A stretch of 64,000 bases of DNA from Diphasiastrum complanatum. Lineage: Eukaryota > Streptophyta > Lycopodiopsida > Lycopodiales > Lycopodiaceae. Positions 1-10,327 of the stretch are shown here, piece after piece; positions within the stretch are counted from its first letter, which is position 1, and each line of letters starts with the position of its first letter. The notes below the pieces were generated by a model. It saw only the letters and a list, made by a program, of their open reading frames with translations, was not told the DNA's origin and made no database searches. A program made the translations under genes and the position numbers. The stretch spans positions 25,081,390-25,145,389 of the forward strand of contig CM055102.1 of assembly GCA_029204225.1 (NCBI GenBank). Reading direction: 5' to 3'.

Positions 1-129
1 TTGACAAACCTAAGAACCATTGAACAATATCCAATTATATGCATGGTTTTATTATGCCAAACACTTGTGTGAAGTAAGCATTAATTGACTACCAACTTGC
101 TTTTCACATACAAGAAGAGGTTTACGGAG

Positions 130-1080
130 GAAGAAGTAGGCCAGGACATTCAAGGATTGCTAGCTAAGATATTGAAAATGGGGAAAAGGGTGGTAGTTCA
201 TGGATTAGAATCTGTTTAACCTTGTTTTAAAGGAAGTCTTAAAGCAATATTTTCCTTAGTTCATGAATGGAGATAAAAGTGACCCCACCAATCATAGGAC
301 CATCATGATAAGTCACTATGTGGCAATATTATGGTAGCACATAGTCAAATGTGAATTTAACGGGGGAGCCAACAAGATTTTGGAAATTTGCACTATACAA
401 TAGATCATTGAATTTCGAACAAAGTCACGAAACAACACAAGTGTTTTTTGTTGCTTAGTCGACTTCCCAAAAGCTATAAAATTGTTACAAGAAAGAAGTC
501 ATGAGAACATATGGAAGAAAATAGGCTTTTAAATGATTGTACTCCTACATCTAAAAGTGGCAGGATATCGTTGGTAACATTGGAGTGAAGGAGGGATGCC
601 CATTGTTTCCTACATTTTGTAAAATTTACTTGGAAAATTTAAAGAATGGTTAAGACAATAAGGGGAAGGAAGTGCCAAGCTTACGTGTTACTCGATTAAA
701 CTTCTATTATGAGTGGATATGTGGTACTTTTGACCAACATACAAATTTTTCAGCAACATGTTGATGCTCTTAAGAAATTTTGTGATGAATTGGGTTTTAT
801 GGTCAACTTGGTGTTAGGGGTTGATTTGATCTAGAAGGTGGATCTCCTTAACAGCTTCGTTCTATGTAGGAGTTTTGGTAGTTTATGGAAGAAAGAAAGA
901 AACCTTTATTAATGTCTTTTCCTTGCCAAAAGGCATATCAGACGAAAGCATACATCCACGTATGATGGTAACTAGATGGATCAATGTCGTTGAAACAAAC
1001 TTATTGATACTAACAAAACTACTCTTAGAACTTCTAACAATTAAGAAGAGAATATTATAATTTAGGATTATATGGTACAA
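130..1080 (+). pseudogene. Decayed LINE (non-LTR retrotransposon) reverse transcriptase
   Basis: A broken non-LTR RT can be followed through frame changes. Positions 281-334 read DPTNHRTIMISHYVAILW, matching the 'NYRTI..S..AKLY' block at the start of plant LINE RT domains. Positions 582-605 read GVKEGCPL, the family's GVKQGCPLSP block. Positions 749-802 read FQQHVDALKKFCDELGFM, matching the conserved block after the RT active site. The catalytic FADD-type motif itself is not legible. No endonuclease, poly-A tail or TSD was found, so only the RT core survives, with many stops. In an intact element this enzyme performs target-primed reverse transcription. The clade is not assignable by eye. Confidence 0.65.
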
Positions 1081-2170
1081 AGACCATTGACAAGTTCAAG
1101 TGGACAACTCTTCATTTCTCTAGCTCCGACTCTAATTCAGAATTTATAGTCTCCTTATTAGCTATATGCTTACTATCCACAAATCTGATAATACCTTCTC
1201 TATAGATAAGCCGCTTTCCAATTCTGATGGCTTATTCTTACACCTTTTTTTGGTTATTGCACTTGAATGAAAGTGAGATCTTTGTCCAAATATCTTGGTA
1301 TGCCGCATTTTCGGTCTCTTCCCCAACACTTCATGACGGTGAGCCACTGATGTGAAATGTATGATGAGAGTATTCAGATCCTTCTTAGGTGGCTAGGCTG
1401 TTTCCATGCTTTTAATGTGGTCTAGAACGTCATCTAGAAACTTTCTAGCTTCTATTACGAACTTGAACATCATGAACTTTTTGTTCTCGCAGTCAGCTCA
1501 TTGAATGTAGCTGAGATAATGGAATCAGCTACCCCATTTACCAAATTCTAGCAATTGGAGGAGTTGAGTTTCCACCTATGAGTACATTGAGCTAAGGCTA
1601 CTCAATATTGATTAGTAGACTGATATGTGCTGTGTGATTTTGCTAGGCCAATTGATAATAGCCCAAATCATGATATGCTAGGCTTCTTCTCTTTCGTACA
1701 TTAGTTGCAAGTGAATTTAGACTCTTGAAACAAAATAATTAGTCCCAGGTGTATGGAGAAGTGACAATGACAATGTTTTAGTTTACAATTTATTCTCTAC
1801 TCAAAATACTAGGATGAAAAAGAATTCAGAATCTTGCATCAATAGGAAGTCTTACTATAAAATTGATGTGCTATTAGCCATCAAGATAACGATCTTGATG
1901 TATCGAAAATGACATACTTGATACATGGCTGAGGCTAAGGATGATAGTAATTGTAGAAAGATGTGATACGTGTAAATATTAAGATCTTAGTAGTAATCAT
2001 AAAACCACTCAAAATAAGATCATTCAATTATCAATAGCTGTCTCTACTTGCTTATCTCAATTATCAACCTTGTTGATGGCAAGGTTGTTTAAGAAATCAA
2101 GTGTGGGGACTGATGATAAGCATTTGCCCTTATCAACATCGGTACCTACTTTACTATGTTCACGTCCAGG
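1081..2170. other. Unannotated AT-rich stretch
   Basis: I see no coherent ORF, repeat or motif here. The short ORFs around 1162-1347 have no recognisable domain. It may include further LINE decay from the left. Confidence 0.5.
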
Positions 2171-2178
2171 GTACCAAT

Positions 2179-3030
2179 CATAGTTGCAGCGAATCTCGAT
2201 TCGCTGGGTCTGTGATTCGCGGGTCGCGATTCTGTGAATCGCGATTCGCGACCCAGAATCGCAAAAAAAAAAAATTTTTTTTTTTTTTTTTTTGGAAAAA
2301 TAGCTTATTGCTGAAATTTTTTTAGGGGATCAATGGTCAAACCAGCGTTTTGCCTCTCAGAAGTGCAGTAGATGAGGCACAAACAGATCTTATTTTCAGT
2401 AGCTATCCGGTTGTCATTTGCTCTGGTTTTCAGTAAATGTTAATGCTACAGTTTGGACTATCAACTGTATGGATGATGATTACTTTTGCAATTGGTTCAC
2501 TGGAGATGTGAGTGCAATGTACATACAGTTGGGGGCATAAATATTGGGCCCTTCTTGGCGCGCATTTGGACCCCATTTTTATCTACAGGGGGGCGGTGGC
2601 ATTTTTATCTACAATGTCTATATAGCAAGAAGCTCTAGGGGGTTCGGGGAACAGTAGCCCCCCGGGAAACGGGGGGTTCGGGGGGCGGTAGCCCCCTGGT
2701 GGGGGGTTTGGGGGGCAACGCCCCCCAACGGCGGGGTCCGGGGGCTGTCGGTAGACCCCGGTCCGGACGGTAAGGCCTCTTCATGATTTGGCCTTCCAAC
2801 TCCCCGAGTGAAAACACACTTTTTGGTGTTTCGCACCCGAAACAGTCGGCAAACTACACAATCATAATCCCCTCGATCAGAGCTTTCATCTGATACCCAT
2901 ATTGCCTAAAAAAATTAAAAAAAAAAAAAATCGATTCTACACGATTCTACGAAAATCCCGAATCGCGAATCGGAATCGCGATTCTGATCGCGATTCTGAA
3001 TCGCGATTCGGGAATCGCGCTGCAACTACG
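2179..3030. mobile_element. Non-autonomous hAT-type DNA transposon, 852 bp
   Basis: The element is bounded by an exact 8-bp direct repeat GTACCAAT (2171-2178 and 3031-3038), the TSD length of hAT transposons. The ends are inverted: it starts CATAGTTGCAGCG and ends CGCTGCAACTACG, 12 of 13 bases pairing. Inside each end lies a dense cluster of GATTCGCGA/TCGCGAATC palindromes (about 2192-2265 and 2932-3020). Adjacent A and T homopolymers lie at 2263-2294. There is no transposase ORF, so it depends on an autonomous relative. A fragment of a related element lies near 15100-15215. Confidence 0.85.
2637..2775. repeat. GC-rich degenerate tandem repeat inside the hAT element
   Basis: About four imperfect copies of a ~33-bp unit of the form GGGGGTTCGGGG...AGCCCCC. 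Each unit has a G-run paired with a C-run, so both hairpins and G-quadruplexes are possible. It is sharply GC-rich against the surrounding AT-rich DNA. ORFs crossing it are proline/glycine-rich artefacts of the repeat. Confidence 0.8.
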
Positions 3031-3038
3031 GTACCAAT

Positions 3039-5077
3039 TAAGCTGCCTATTACCGCCCACGTATGTCCTAGATGTTAACCTTGTTCGGCTACTTGCCATC
3101 AGTTGGAGTGACCTACCAAATTCCCCACTTGCTATTGGTGGTGAAATTTTGACTATATTTGCTTGTCCTTTTAGCCTAGTGTTAGCCAAAAGGGCTGACA
3201 CTTGCAAAAGACAAAAGTGATGCTCATTCAATTAAAAAGACTTATAAATTCTCATCTTCTATTTGGAAGGGCTGATGCTGGGGACCAAGTTCATTCAATA
3301 GCATATGTACTTGGTTGTGGAAATCATTCAAAATCTCCATTGGAACACTTGTGTGGACAAGATGCGGTCGTTCTTGAATGGTTGTGAAATTTGAGGAGTA
3401 AGTATTTCTTCAATAAGGAGGACTAACTACATTCTATATCCTACCCTATTTTTTTGTATGAAGCTGACCTCCTTCCTTTGAGAGCCGTGGCCATGATAAG
3501 CGTGACCTGCTATCTTTAAAGAGAGGAAAACTTGCGAGAAGGATGCTGGATTGTTTTTAGAAAGAGAAGTTCACTGATGTTATGTGGGAGGGACCTTTGA
3601 AAAGGAAAATGCAATAATATTAGAATCAGATCAATTTGTGAATGGAGAGTCACATTTCAAAGCCACATTATGCAGGACTTTCCCAGGAAAAAATTAGGCC
3701 ATTGGAGGGTCCAGTTACAAAAAATTGAGTTGAGGCATTTCTCACTTGTTTATGAGGAATTAAACTAGCTCTTAAATTATGAGGCATGTTTTTTTTGACT
3801 CGTATCTCATACATAATGTCGTTCTGATCTTGTATACCTTTCCCTTTATAACCTTCAGGAGGTTTACAACTTTTGATGATGTGTTTCAGTAAATGAAATG
3901 ATTTTTACTGAAAAATTCACAAGAATCGAGGTCATAAATGGGAAGATGGAGTAGGCGGGAATGGTAGGAACATGTGTGTCTTGTTTCTAAGAATGGGAAA
4001 GCTAAAATAGAGCAACGCAGAGTTTATGCACTATGAGAAGAGTTCAATGAGCTGTTTTTAAGTTTTGTACATAGCTTTCTTCTTCAGAAGAACCAAAGCA
4101 TGTCTGGTAGTTTCATCGTTTACCCTCATGTGACATGGGAAACTGTCCTTGAAGTTGTGTAGAGAAACTTGGCAACTAATATTGGTCTTATTTCATTGTC
4201 TTTACTTCGTCTAGACAAACTTAGCAGCTAGTAATGGTCTTATTTCATTATCTTTGCTTCATGTAATCATGATTTACTGCGGTTGGTCATTGCAATGAGT
4301 TGTTAATTGGCCCTATAGACTGTTGGTCTCAACAAACATCTATGAAGCTTTTGCATTTTATCATATTCTCTCTCCTTAAGCTTACTATTGCGTGTCTTGT
4401 GCATTTGAGTAGTTACTCCAGTTCTGCGTGCCATCAATCTATGTGTTGTAAGATTTAAGTTTAGTATTTGACACGAGCTTGAGTGTTACATTGATGCTTT
4501 CAAATACCGGATCGAATCGACGGTCTGGGGAAGCCTTCACCCTTATTGTGTTAACTTTGGAATGCCAAATTTTGCAATTATGTTGTCTGGTTGAAGGAGA
4601 GTGGATAGTATACCTATGCTAGTGAATAATCTATTGGGGGACATGCTTCAGGGTGACGTTGACATTCAGGCTGTAAAAAAAATCATGTATGCTTAATTTT
4701 TCCATGTAAACTCACAAGTGTCTAGGGGTCTGGATGGCAATGTTTGACATTTTCATTTAATTTCAGAAGGAAATTGAACTTGGAAATAATTCTATCTTTG
4801 CAATGGTGAAGTGTTTTTGCTATACTTGCTACTAACAGATCACATGATTCAAGAGTATAGCATCCTTTTTGTATATTACAGCACGGCTTATCACCAATGG
4901 TAAGCTTAACATAGTTGACTTTGTGAGGAGATCAAGATGCAAGACATCGGTTTGCCAGTGGATTTAGATTTCTTCTCTATTGAATTCAAGTTTTTCCAGT
5001 ATCTAGTTGTCCTACAGGGTTTTCACTATATCTGGTGAAATTTTAGTTGTTGCTGATAACTTCTACATTGAATGCAG
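3039..5077. other. Unannotated stretch upstream of the CLP1 exon
   Basis: No recognisable coding region apart from a 52-bp tandem duplication at 4161-4264. It may include intron sequence of the CLP1 gene copy, but no other CLP1 exon could be found here. Confidence 0.4.
4161..4264. repeat. Tandem duplication, 2 x 52 bp
   Basis: Copies 4161-4212 and 4213-4264 both read AGA(g/c)AAACTT...GGTCTTATTTCATT...CTTC, with scattered substitutions. Confidence 0.8.
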
Positions 5078-5313
5078 GAGTATTTTTATGGGATATCGAA
5101 TGAGTTGTCACCTCATGCATCTGTTGCTAACTTCAGTGACTTGCAAGTATTTCGAATTGGAGGGGGCCCCCAGGCACCACGATCTGCACTTCCCATTGGT
5201 GCAGAACCGACTGCAGATCCAACACGAGTTGTCCCTGTCAGCATTAGCCGGGATCTTATACATGCTGTTTTGGCTGTCTCGTATGCCAAAGATCCAGAGC
5301 AGTTGCTTTTTAG
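5078..5313 (+). CDS. CLP1: CLP1-like RNA 5'-kinase/polyadenylation factor, single exon of the C-terminal domain
   Basis: A 236-bp open stretch lies between an acceptor (TTGAATGCAG|GAG) and a donor (TTTTAG|GTGAGG). It encodes 78 residues beginning EYFYGISNELSPHASVANF and continuing through FSDLQVFRIGGGPQAPRSAL and VSISRDLIHAVLAVSYAKDP. This matches the conserved C-terminal domain of plant CLP1, a polynucleotide 5'-hydroxyl kinase family protein of the pre-mRNA 3'-end cleavage and tRNA-splicing machinery (family knowledge). The ATP-binding kinase domain is not in the window. The expected last ~40 residues (the GF.YVT...YL.P block) are not found downstream: splicing to the acceptor at 5408 would give a stop within three codons. 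It is therefore either one exon of a gene with very long introns or a captured gene fragment. The preserved splice signals argue against a processed retrocopy. Confidence 0.7.
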
Positions 5314-6142
5314 GTGAGGTCGAGGTAGTTATTTGTGTATAATATGCTTTCGCTTAATGAGTATACAATGGCTAAATTTAATGTTGGATTGTTGAACTTG
5401 TGCTGCAGAACATTGTAATGCTATATGCTAATCGAGCTCTTTTGGTTGATGGTCTTATGCAATGTTCTGTTTCATTTCAGCATCCAGATCCAAATGTATT
5501 TATATTTGTTGGTTGTTCAATGAACTATAGTGTCAGCCTTTGGCAGAAGTTGCCTTCTACAGTATTAGTTTTGAGTAGAAATTGTTTTTATCACCCGAAG
5601 TAGGGCCTGCAGACATATCTAGACAACTCACTAAGGCCAAGGTATCCACCTAGTCAATTGTATCGATGTTTGAGTTGGCATGGTCTTGCCCTTAGCTGTC
5701 TTCCAAAGTTGTCAGACCACCTCCTTCTGACAAAACCAATGCACATCAGAACTTTTCCATTTTTAGGCTGGAAAATGGACTGGCACTGAAATGGAAGAGA
5801 GGAGGTGGGGGGAGGGGCAGTGCCACAAGTTCCTACGACCTCATGCAAATTTCTATCAGATTTTATAGGAATGTCCATGTGGAGTCCAAGCACAATTCAT
5901 ATGATCAGAGTGAAGTCAGAGCAAGTTGCTATATGTAACTGCAAGGAGTGAAGCATGTCAAGTACGAACAACTGGATTGGTGACTTGTAGCAGGTTCAAA
6001 TAGCTCAGAATAGGCATTTTGAGGTAGTAAATGTGGTACCTTATGGTTGAGTGCCTATATTGGACCTATGGCCATGGTTGGACTCCATTTTAGACATCCA
6101 ATTTTTTGAGATCTGTATTTCTACAGACTTTCAGAAAACAAG
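5314..6142. other. Possible intron/3' flank of the CLP1 fragment
   Basis: There is an AG acceptor at 5407-5408, but reading on from the exon phase gives a stop at 5416-5418. The ORF at 5400-5603 does not match the CLP1 C-terminus. Nothing else is recognised. Confidence 0.4.
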
Positions 6143-6246
6143 TGTATTTTTGCAGAGTATGCGACTGTACAAGTATTTACAACAACTAATGAATGGATCT
6201 AGATTAGTAATGAGATAAGGGATGGAGAGGATAGAAAATTAGAAAT
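6143..6246. repeat. Left arm of a ~100-bp imperfect inverted repeat
   Basis: Reverse-complementary to 9026-9126, with the shared core GGATCTAGATTAG.AATGAG followed by ATAAGGGATGGAGAGGATAG. I estimate roughly 80% identity by eye. The arms enclose ~2.8 kb containing a Gypsy RNase H relic and the Penelope-like RT relic. Confidence 0.8.
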
Positions 6247-6279
6247 CCAACATCGGACTCTACAATTTTCATTGTGAAT

Positions 6280-6650
6280 CCATTAAGCATTGAGGCCTTG
6301 AAAAAGGCAATTAACCTTTGAGATGGATGCAAGTGGCATTGACATAGGGTAGTATCACGTAGGAGTGTTGACTTGTTTTTATGAGTAGCCTCATTCCTGT
6401 CCTGTCCAACAGAATATGCAACACATAAACAAAAAAATGAGCCAAGTATGTGTTGGCATTACTTGTAGCGTTTTGAGCTTATTTTCTATACCAATCACAT
6501 TTATCAAGTGTTTTGTAGTTGGCCAAAATTGAGGGTTTTTGTGGTAGGAATGCCAAGCTAATCCAAGAGTTTGATTTGGAATTATTGTAGTCGATAGCGA
6601 ATGAAAGGAAATATAATGTAGTTATTGATGCACTATCTTTTATACTGTAT
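6280..6650 (+). pseudogene. Ty3/Gypsy RT-RNase H relic
   Basis: Two blocks typical of the Ty3/Gypsy RNase H region are legible with frameshifts between them. Around 6316-6350 the translation is TFEMDASGIDIG, matching the 'FEV.TDASG.GIGAVL' block with its catalytic Asp. Around 6558-6645 it reads IQEFDLELL then NERKYNVVIDALS, matching 'I..FD.EI.Y..G..NVVADALS'. Many stops; no integrase follows. It is unrelated in position to the Gypsy pair at 47-62 kb. Confidence 0.55.
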
Positions 6651-8050
6651 TTAGATGAGGGTTGTCAAGGCAGAAAATAGATGAAAAGGCTTAACAAGAG
6701 ATTGACATGTCTAGTGTGCGAGGTTTTAAGCATGCGAGTTGAAGCTTGTCGGGCGAGAAGTCAAGTTGTTTAACTGTTTCCATGAAGGCGCAATTAGTTA
6801 ACATGCACCAAGCAAATTGATATGCTTAGAAAAATGAATACGAGTTTGTGCCCAATGTGAATGGACTCCTCTGTAAGATCGTTCACAACTGCCATGAGAG
6901 TCCCAATCTAGAGCACACCCATGTATGATTAAGTGGCACTAATTTGAACTCACAAATGTAAAGAGATGTGAGAGAGTACATCCACGTTGCATTTCTTGTA
7001 AAGTGAATAAGGGGGAGCAAGTAGCTTTTCTTCATTGCACTATAAAAAATATCCATATCAGGTGGAGATGCTTGTGGATTTATATTGGATTATTACAGAC
7101 CCAAGTGGGGCTCAAAGACTTGGGATTGGCAGTAGTAGATTGACCAAGGAGGCCTAATTGATCATAAGTAAAACTAAATTAACAGCTCTTTGGAAGGTTG
7201 AGGTATGTGATCTAATAGGTTGGCATAGAGCTAGGGGTGGTCCAACGATCACCGAGGCATGATAGGGCATAGGGGTGGCTGTCAATAGTTGCTACACCTT
7301 TTAGTTAGGGTGAGGCATGAGTACAGGTTAGAGATTTGGCCAGCCACTAATATATCGTGTGACCTTAGATAAGAAAGATAGAAGACTTAAATGAACAACT
7401 TATGGGTGGGAGGAGCATCATTCTACACATTGGCTAGTTCGCTTTCATTAGTTTGAGATTTGGGGAGTGTAGTAGGAGACACAAAAATATGGTCCAATTA
7501 AATGAAAATAGTGTGGCACATGAGGGGAGTTTCTCATTAAGACGAGGCCAAAAGCTAATTCTTGTTGAGATGAGGCTAAAAGTCATAAGTATATTTGGTT
7601 AAGAAGCCTTTGATGACGAAGGTGTCCCTTTGTTCCCTACCTACAATAATAATATAACAATAAAGTACACATGGCAGAAGCCTTGCAAGCTCAACTTCCC
7701 TTTGGCCAATTTGATGTGAACATCATTATCGGTGCGATTGGAGTATTAAAAAAGGATAGCATTTCATGTTCACATCTTTCTAAAATAGAGGCGTTAAAAG
7801 TTGACTATGGAGAGTTGACCTTTTCCTACATTGAAGGAACCACTTGTTTCGTGATAAAGATAGGCCTTGTAGAAGCTGAGCGTGGGATGTGTATGAGATT
7901 ACCTCACTTTCAATAGTTCGTCCCCTAGCTTGAAGCCCTCCATGTACTTGCAAGGGCATGATGCATTGAAAAACACCACTTTGGTTTCTACCATATTCAA
8001 CTCTAGACTGTATCATTGGCATATAAGAGTATTCATAAGCTAAATCGAGA
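6651..8050. other. Unannotated stretch upstream of the Penelope-like RT
   Basis: No coherent domain. It may contain decayed 5' parts of the RT element that follows. The ORF at 7671-7916 has no recognisable motif. Confidence 0.4.
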
Positions 8051-8059
8051 TGTTTTAAA

Positions 8060-8860
8060 CAATAAACTAAGGACACTCGATGCAAAGCTTTGAAAGTTGA
8101 AAAGAGTGCTTTGCATTTTGAGTTTTGTTGGCTTAAGAGCAAAAATCTAGATGTTGATTCAAAGAAGAAAAGATTTACTAAATTTGTTGATGCCGAAGAT
8201 GTCTGTTCTTGGTTGCACTTTCTCTTGGACAACTTGTATATTTCTCTAGGCGATTCGCTTTTTAAGCAAAGGATAGGTATTCCCAGGGGTACTAATTGTG
8301 TTGTTTATCTAGCTAACTTTTATCTTTTCTCTTATGAATTTGAATTTATACGAAGATTAACTTTTTGTGGTACTCGTCCATCTTATTGCATAAATTAACC
8401 CATGCTAGAAGATTTATTGATCTTTCTAATTTTGGTAGTCTTCTATATAAAGACCTTAATGTTTTTGGTGGAGGAATCTATCCTAAAGATTTAGGTGAAC
8501 TTAACTGTAAAATTAGTGGTGAAAAGTGCAATTTTTTAGACCTTCTTACAAGCCAAGCTAGATCAGGTTCATTGGTTGATATTTTTGATAAAAGCTAGAA
8601 TACAGTATCGTGAACTAATTCACATTCCTCATATTTCTTGAAATACTTTTGATTCTGTTAAATATGAAGTGATGACTTCTCAATTCTACTGGTTTTCTCG
8701 TCTTTCTACTAGTAGAGATGCTTTTGTAGACCAATCAAGTGATCTAATCATGTTATTACTCGATAAGAGCTACTTATTTACGTCATTCATGAAAACAGTT
8801 CGAACTATTTTAGACTCTTTTGGTTCATATTTGGTGTTCAGCTTTTGGTATGTTTAAAAT
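8060..8860 (+). pseudogene. Penelope-like/unclassified reverse transcriptase relic
   Basis: A decayed RT distinct from Copia, Gypsy and LINE. Residues from 8090 read FLLDNLYISLGDSLFKQ then RIGIPRGTNCVVYLANFYLF and SYEFEFIRR, matching the 'F..DN.Y..FG...F.Q..GIPMGTNCAP.LADLFL..YE..F' block of a eukaryotic RT family often grouped with or near Penelope-like elements. After a frameshift (8400-8598) comes RRFIDLSNFGSLLYKDLNV (the FIDD active-site region, one Asp lost), GIYPKDLGELNC, CNFLDLLTS and DIFDKS, the family's 'IYP.EL.L...FLD...YDKR' order. Further blocks at 8669-8850 include SQFYWFSRLSTSRDAFVDQ. A frameshift near 8385 and a stop at 8596 break it. No GIY-YIG endonuclease was found. A second relic of the family is at 43944-44700. 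Confidence 0.6.
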
Positions 8861-9025
8861 GATTAAGAATAGGCTACATTCAGAGGCTCGGGTACCCGCA
8901 GATGGAGATGCCTATATTGTGGCGAGAACTTTACTAGATCGCTTACCAGGCTCAGAGCTCACTTACTACGGCTCAGAGGGCCAGATGGGCGAGGGATGGA
9001 CATATTTGCCTGCCCCAGGATTGTT

Positions 9026-9126
9026 GAATTTCTATCCTCTCCATCCCTTATCTCATTGCTAATCTAGATCCATCCATTTGCTGTATGTAAGTACTTGTAC
9101 GATCACACACTCTACAGAAATACAAA
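9026..9126. repeat. Right arm of the ~100-bp inverted repeat
   Basis: Reverse complement of 6143-6246. It sits just downstream of the RT relic and immediately left of the Copia E LTR. Confidence 0.8.
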
Positions 9127-9140
9127 GGATTCGATGATAG

Positions 9141-9958
9141 TGTTATGTCGACTCAACCGACGTCAACTATTCGTCCGACACCGACTATTAGGCCGACATC
9201 GAGTATTCATTTGTCATCTACACTTATTGACCATTCAACTTCATCGACTAGTCGCATGTCACTATGAACTCAAATAGTCGACTCGAACATTCGGCGGCTC
9301 AACAGTACCTTCATCACGTTCGAACAAAATCTCTAACAGAATCAGATACTGTACGAAGGCGACTGCAAACAACACGTAGTGCCTTAATCCTATTAGTAAA
9401 GTACCAACTAAGCATTCGTTTAATCAGTTAGCCATGTGTATATATTCAACTACTTATCAGTTGCTCGATTACTCTCTTGTTAATTCACTTAGTCACTCGA
9501 TTGAACGTTCAGAGCGCAATAATTCGTTCTTTCTCTCTGTTATCACAGAGTATTGTTTATGGAAGAACGCGACTCTGTCTGCATTCAGACTTGTACTCTT
9601 TACAACTGAATAATTTCTGTTTCAGTAATCTGAGTCGTGCTGTGTTGTGTTGAATGCGTCTTTATTCTGTTTCGATTGATTCATGTTATGCAGATGAACT
9701 TATTCGTAGATTAAACTATTCATTTTGAATTATAATATGTGTCGATCATAATGCTCTAAGCTCCGCACTATTTCACTTCCGCAATTAAACTATAAATCAA
9801 TCTGGTTTGTGCATGTCTACGGAATCGACTGTTTTGATCTAGTGAATTCGAAGTCGTGATCAAGTAGGGCAGTCTTCGAATTGTCGAAGTCAGACTTGAA
9901 TCCGATAGACGCAGATTCATGCATCAAGGATAGTCATCCACTGCGCCATATCCCAACA
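9141..9958 (+). mobile_element. Copia element E, 5' LTR (left boundary approximate)
   Basis: The right boundary is fixed by ...CCCAACA immediately before a Copia primer-binding site. The left boundary is proposed at TGTTATGTCG because it gives a TG...CA element, but no matching 3' LTR survives to prove it. The first 160 bp are rich in CGACTATT/GTCGAC-type motifs. Confidence 0.6.
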
Positions 9959-9970
9959 TGGTATCAGAGC
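9959..9970 (+). other. Copia E primer-binding site
   Basis: TGGTATCAGAGC directly follows the LTR end CA. This is the usual plant Copia PBS, complementary to part of an initiator tRNA-Met. Confidence 0.85.
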
Positions 9971-10188
9971 CAATATAAAGCTTATAGTATCAAAACGATT
10001 GTTCTGATATAGATTAGACACTTATTATAATTGTTTCCAGTCATATAATCTACTATCTGCCTTCATTCATCTCGAACTTCCAAATGGATTTGCAATCATA
10101 GTCTACTCTAATGGTGGACAAACTCTATGGTTTGAATTACCACTTATGGAAATTCAAAATGAGGGTAGTACTGATGGCCAAAGAACTA

Positions 10189-10265
10189 TGGGAAATAGTC
10201 GCTGGAATTGAACTAATTCCCAGTGTTGGGAAATAGTCGTTGGAATCGAACTAATTCCCAGTGTC
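10189..10265. repeat. Tandem duplication of ~39 bp in Copia E gag
   Basis: GGGAAATAGTCG(c/t)TGGAAT followed by (t/c)GAACTAATTCCCAGTGT occurs twice in a row with two differences, duplicating about 13 codons of gag. It is a private mutation of this copy. Confidence 0.85.
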
Positions 10266-10327
10266 GATGAGCAAGCCATTTCTAAGTGGAAGCTCAAGGA
10301 TGGCAAGGCTTTCGCCTTCATCACCCT

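Noticed and set aside
2618-2836. Proline-rich minus-strand ORFs at 2618-2836
   Set aside because: Produced by the GC-rich tandem repeat inside a transposon; no conserved domain.
4594-4672. Possible extra exon (RVDSIPMLVNNLLGDMLQGD...) upstream of the CLP1 exon
   Set aside because: It can be read in phase and has a GT after it, but the peptide does not match the CLP1 region that precedes EYFYG.
5400-5603. ORF right after the CLP1 exon as the CLP1 C-terminus
   Set aside because: The sequence does not resemble the expected C-terminal block and is out of phase with the exon.
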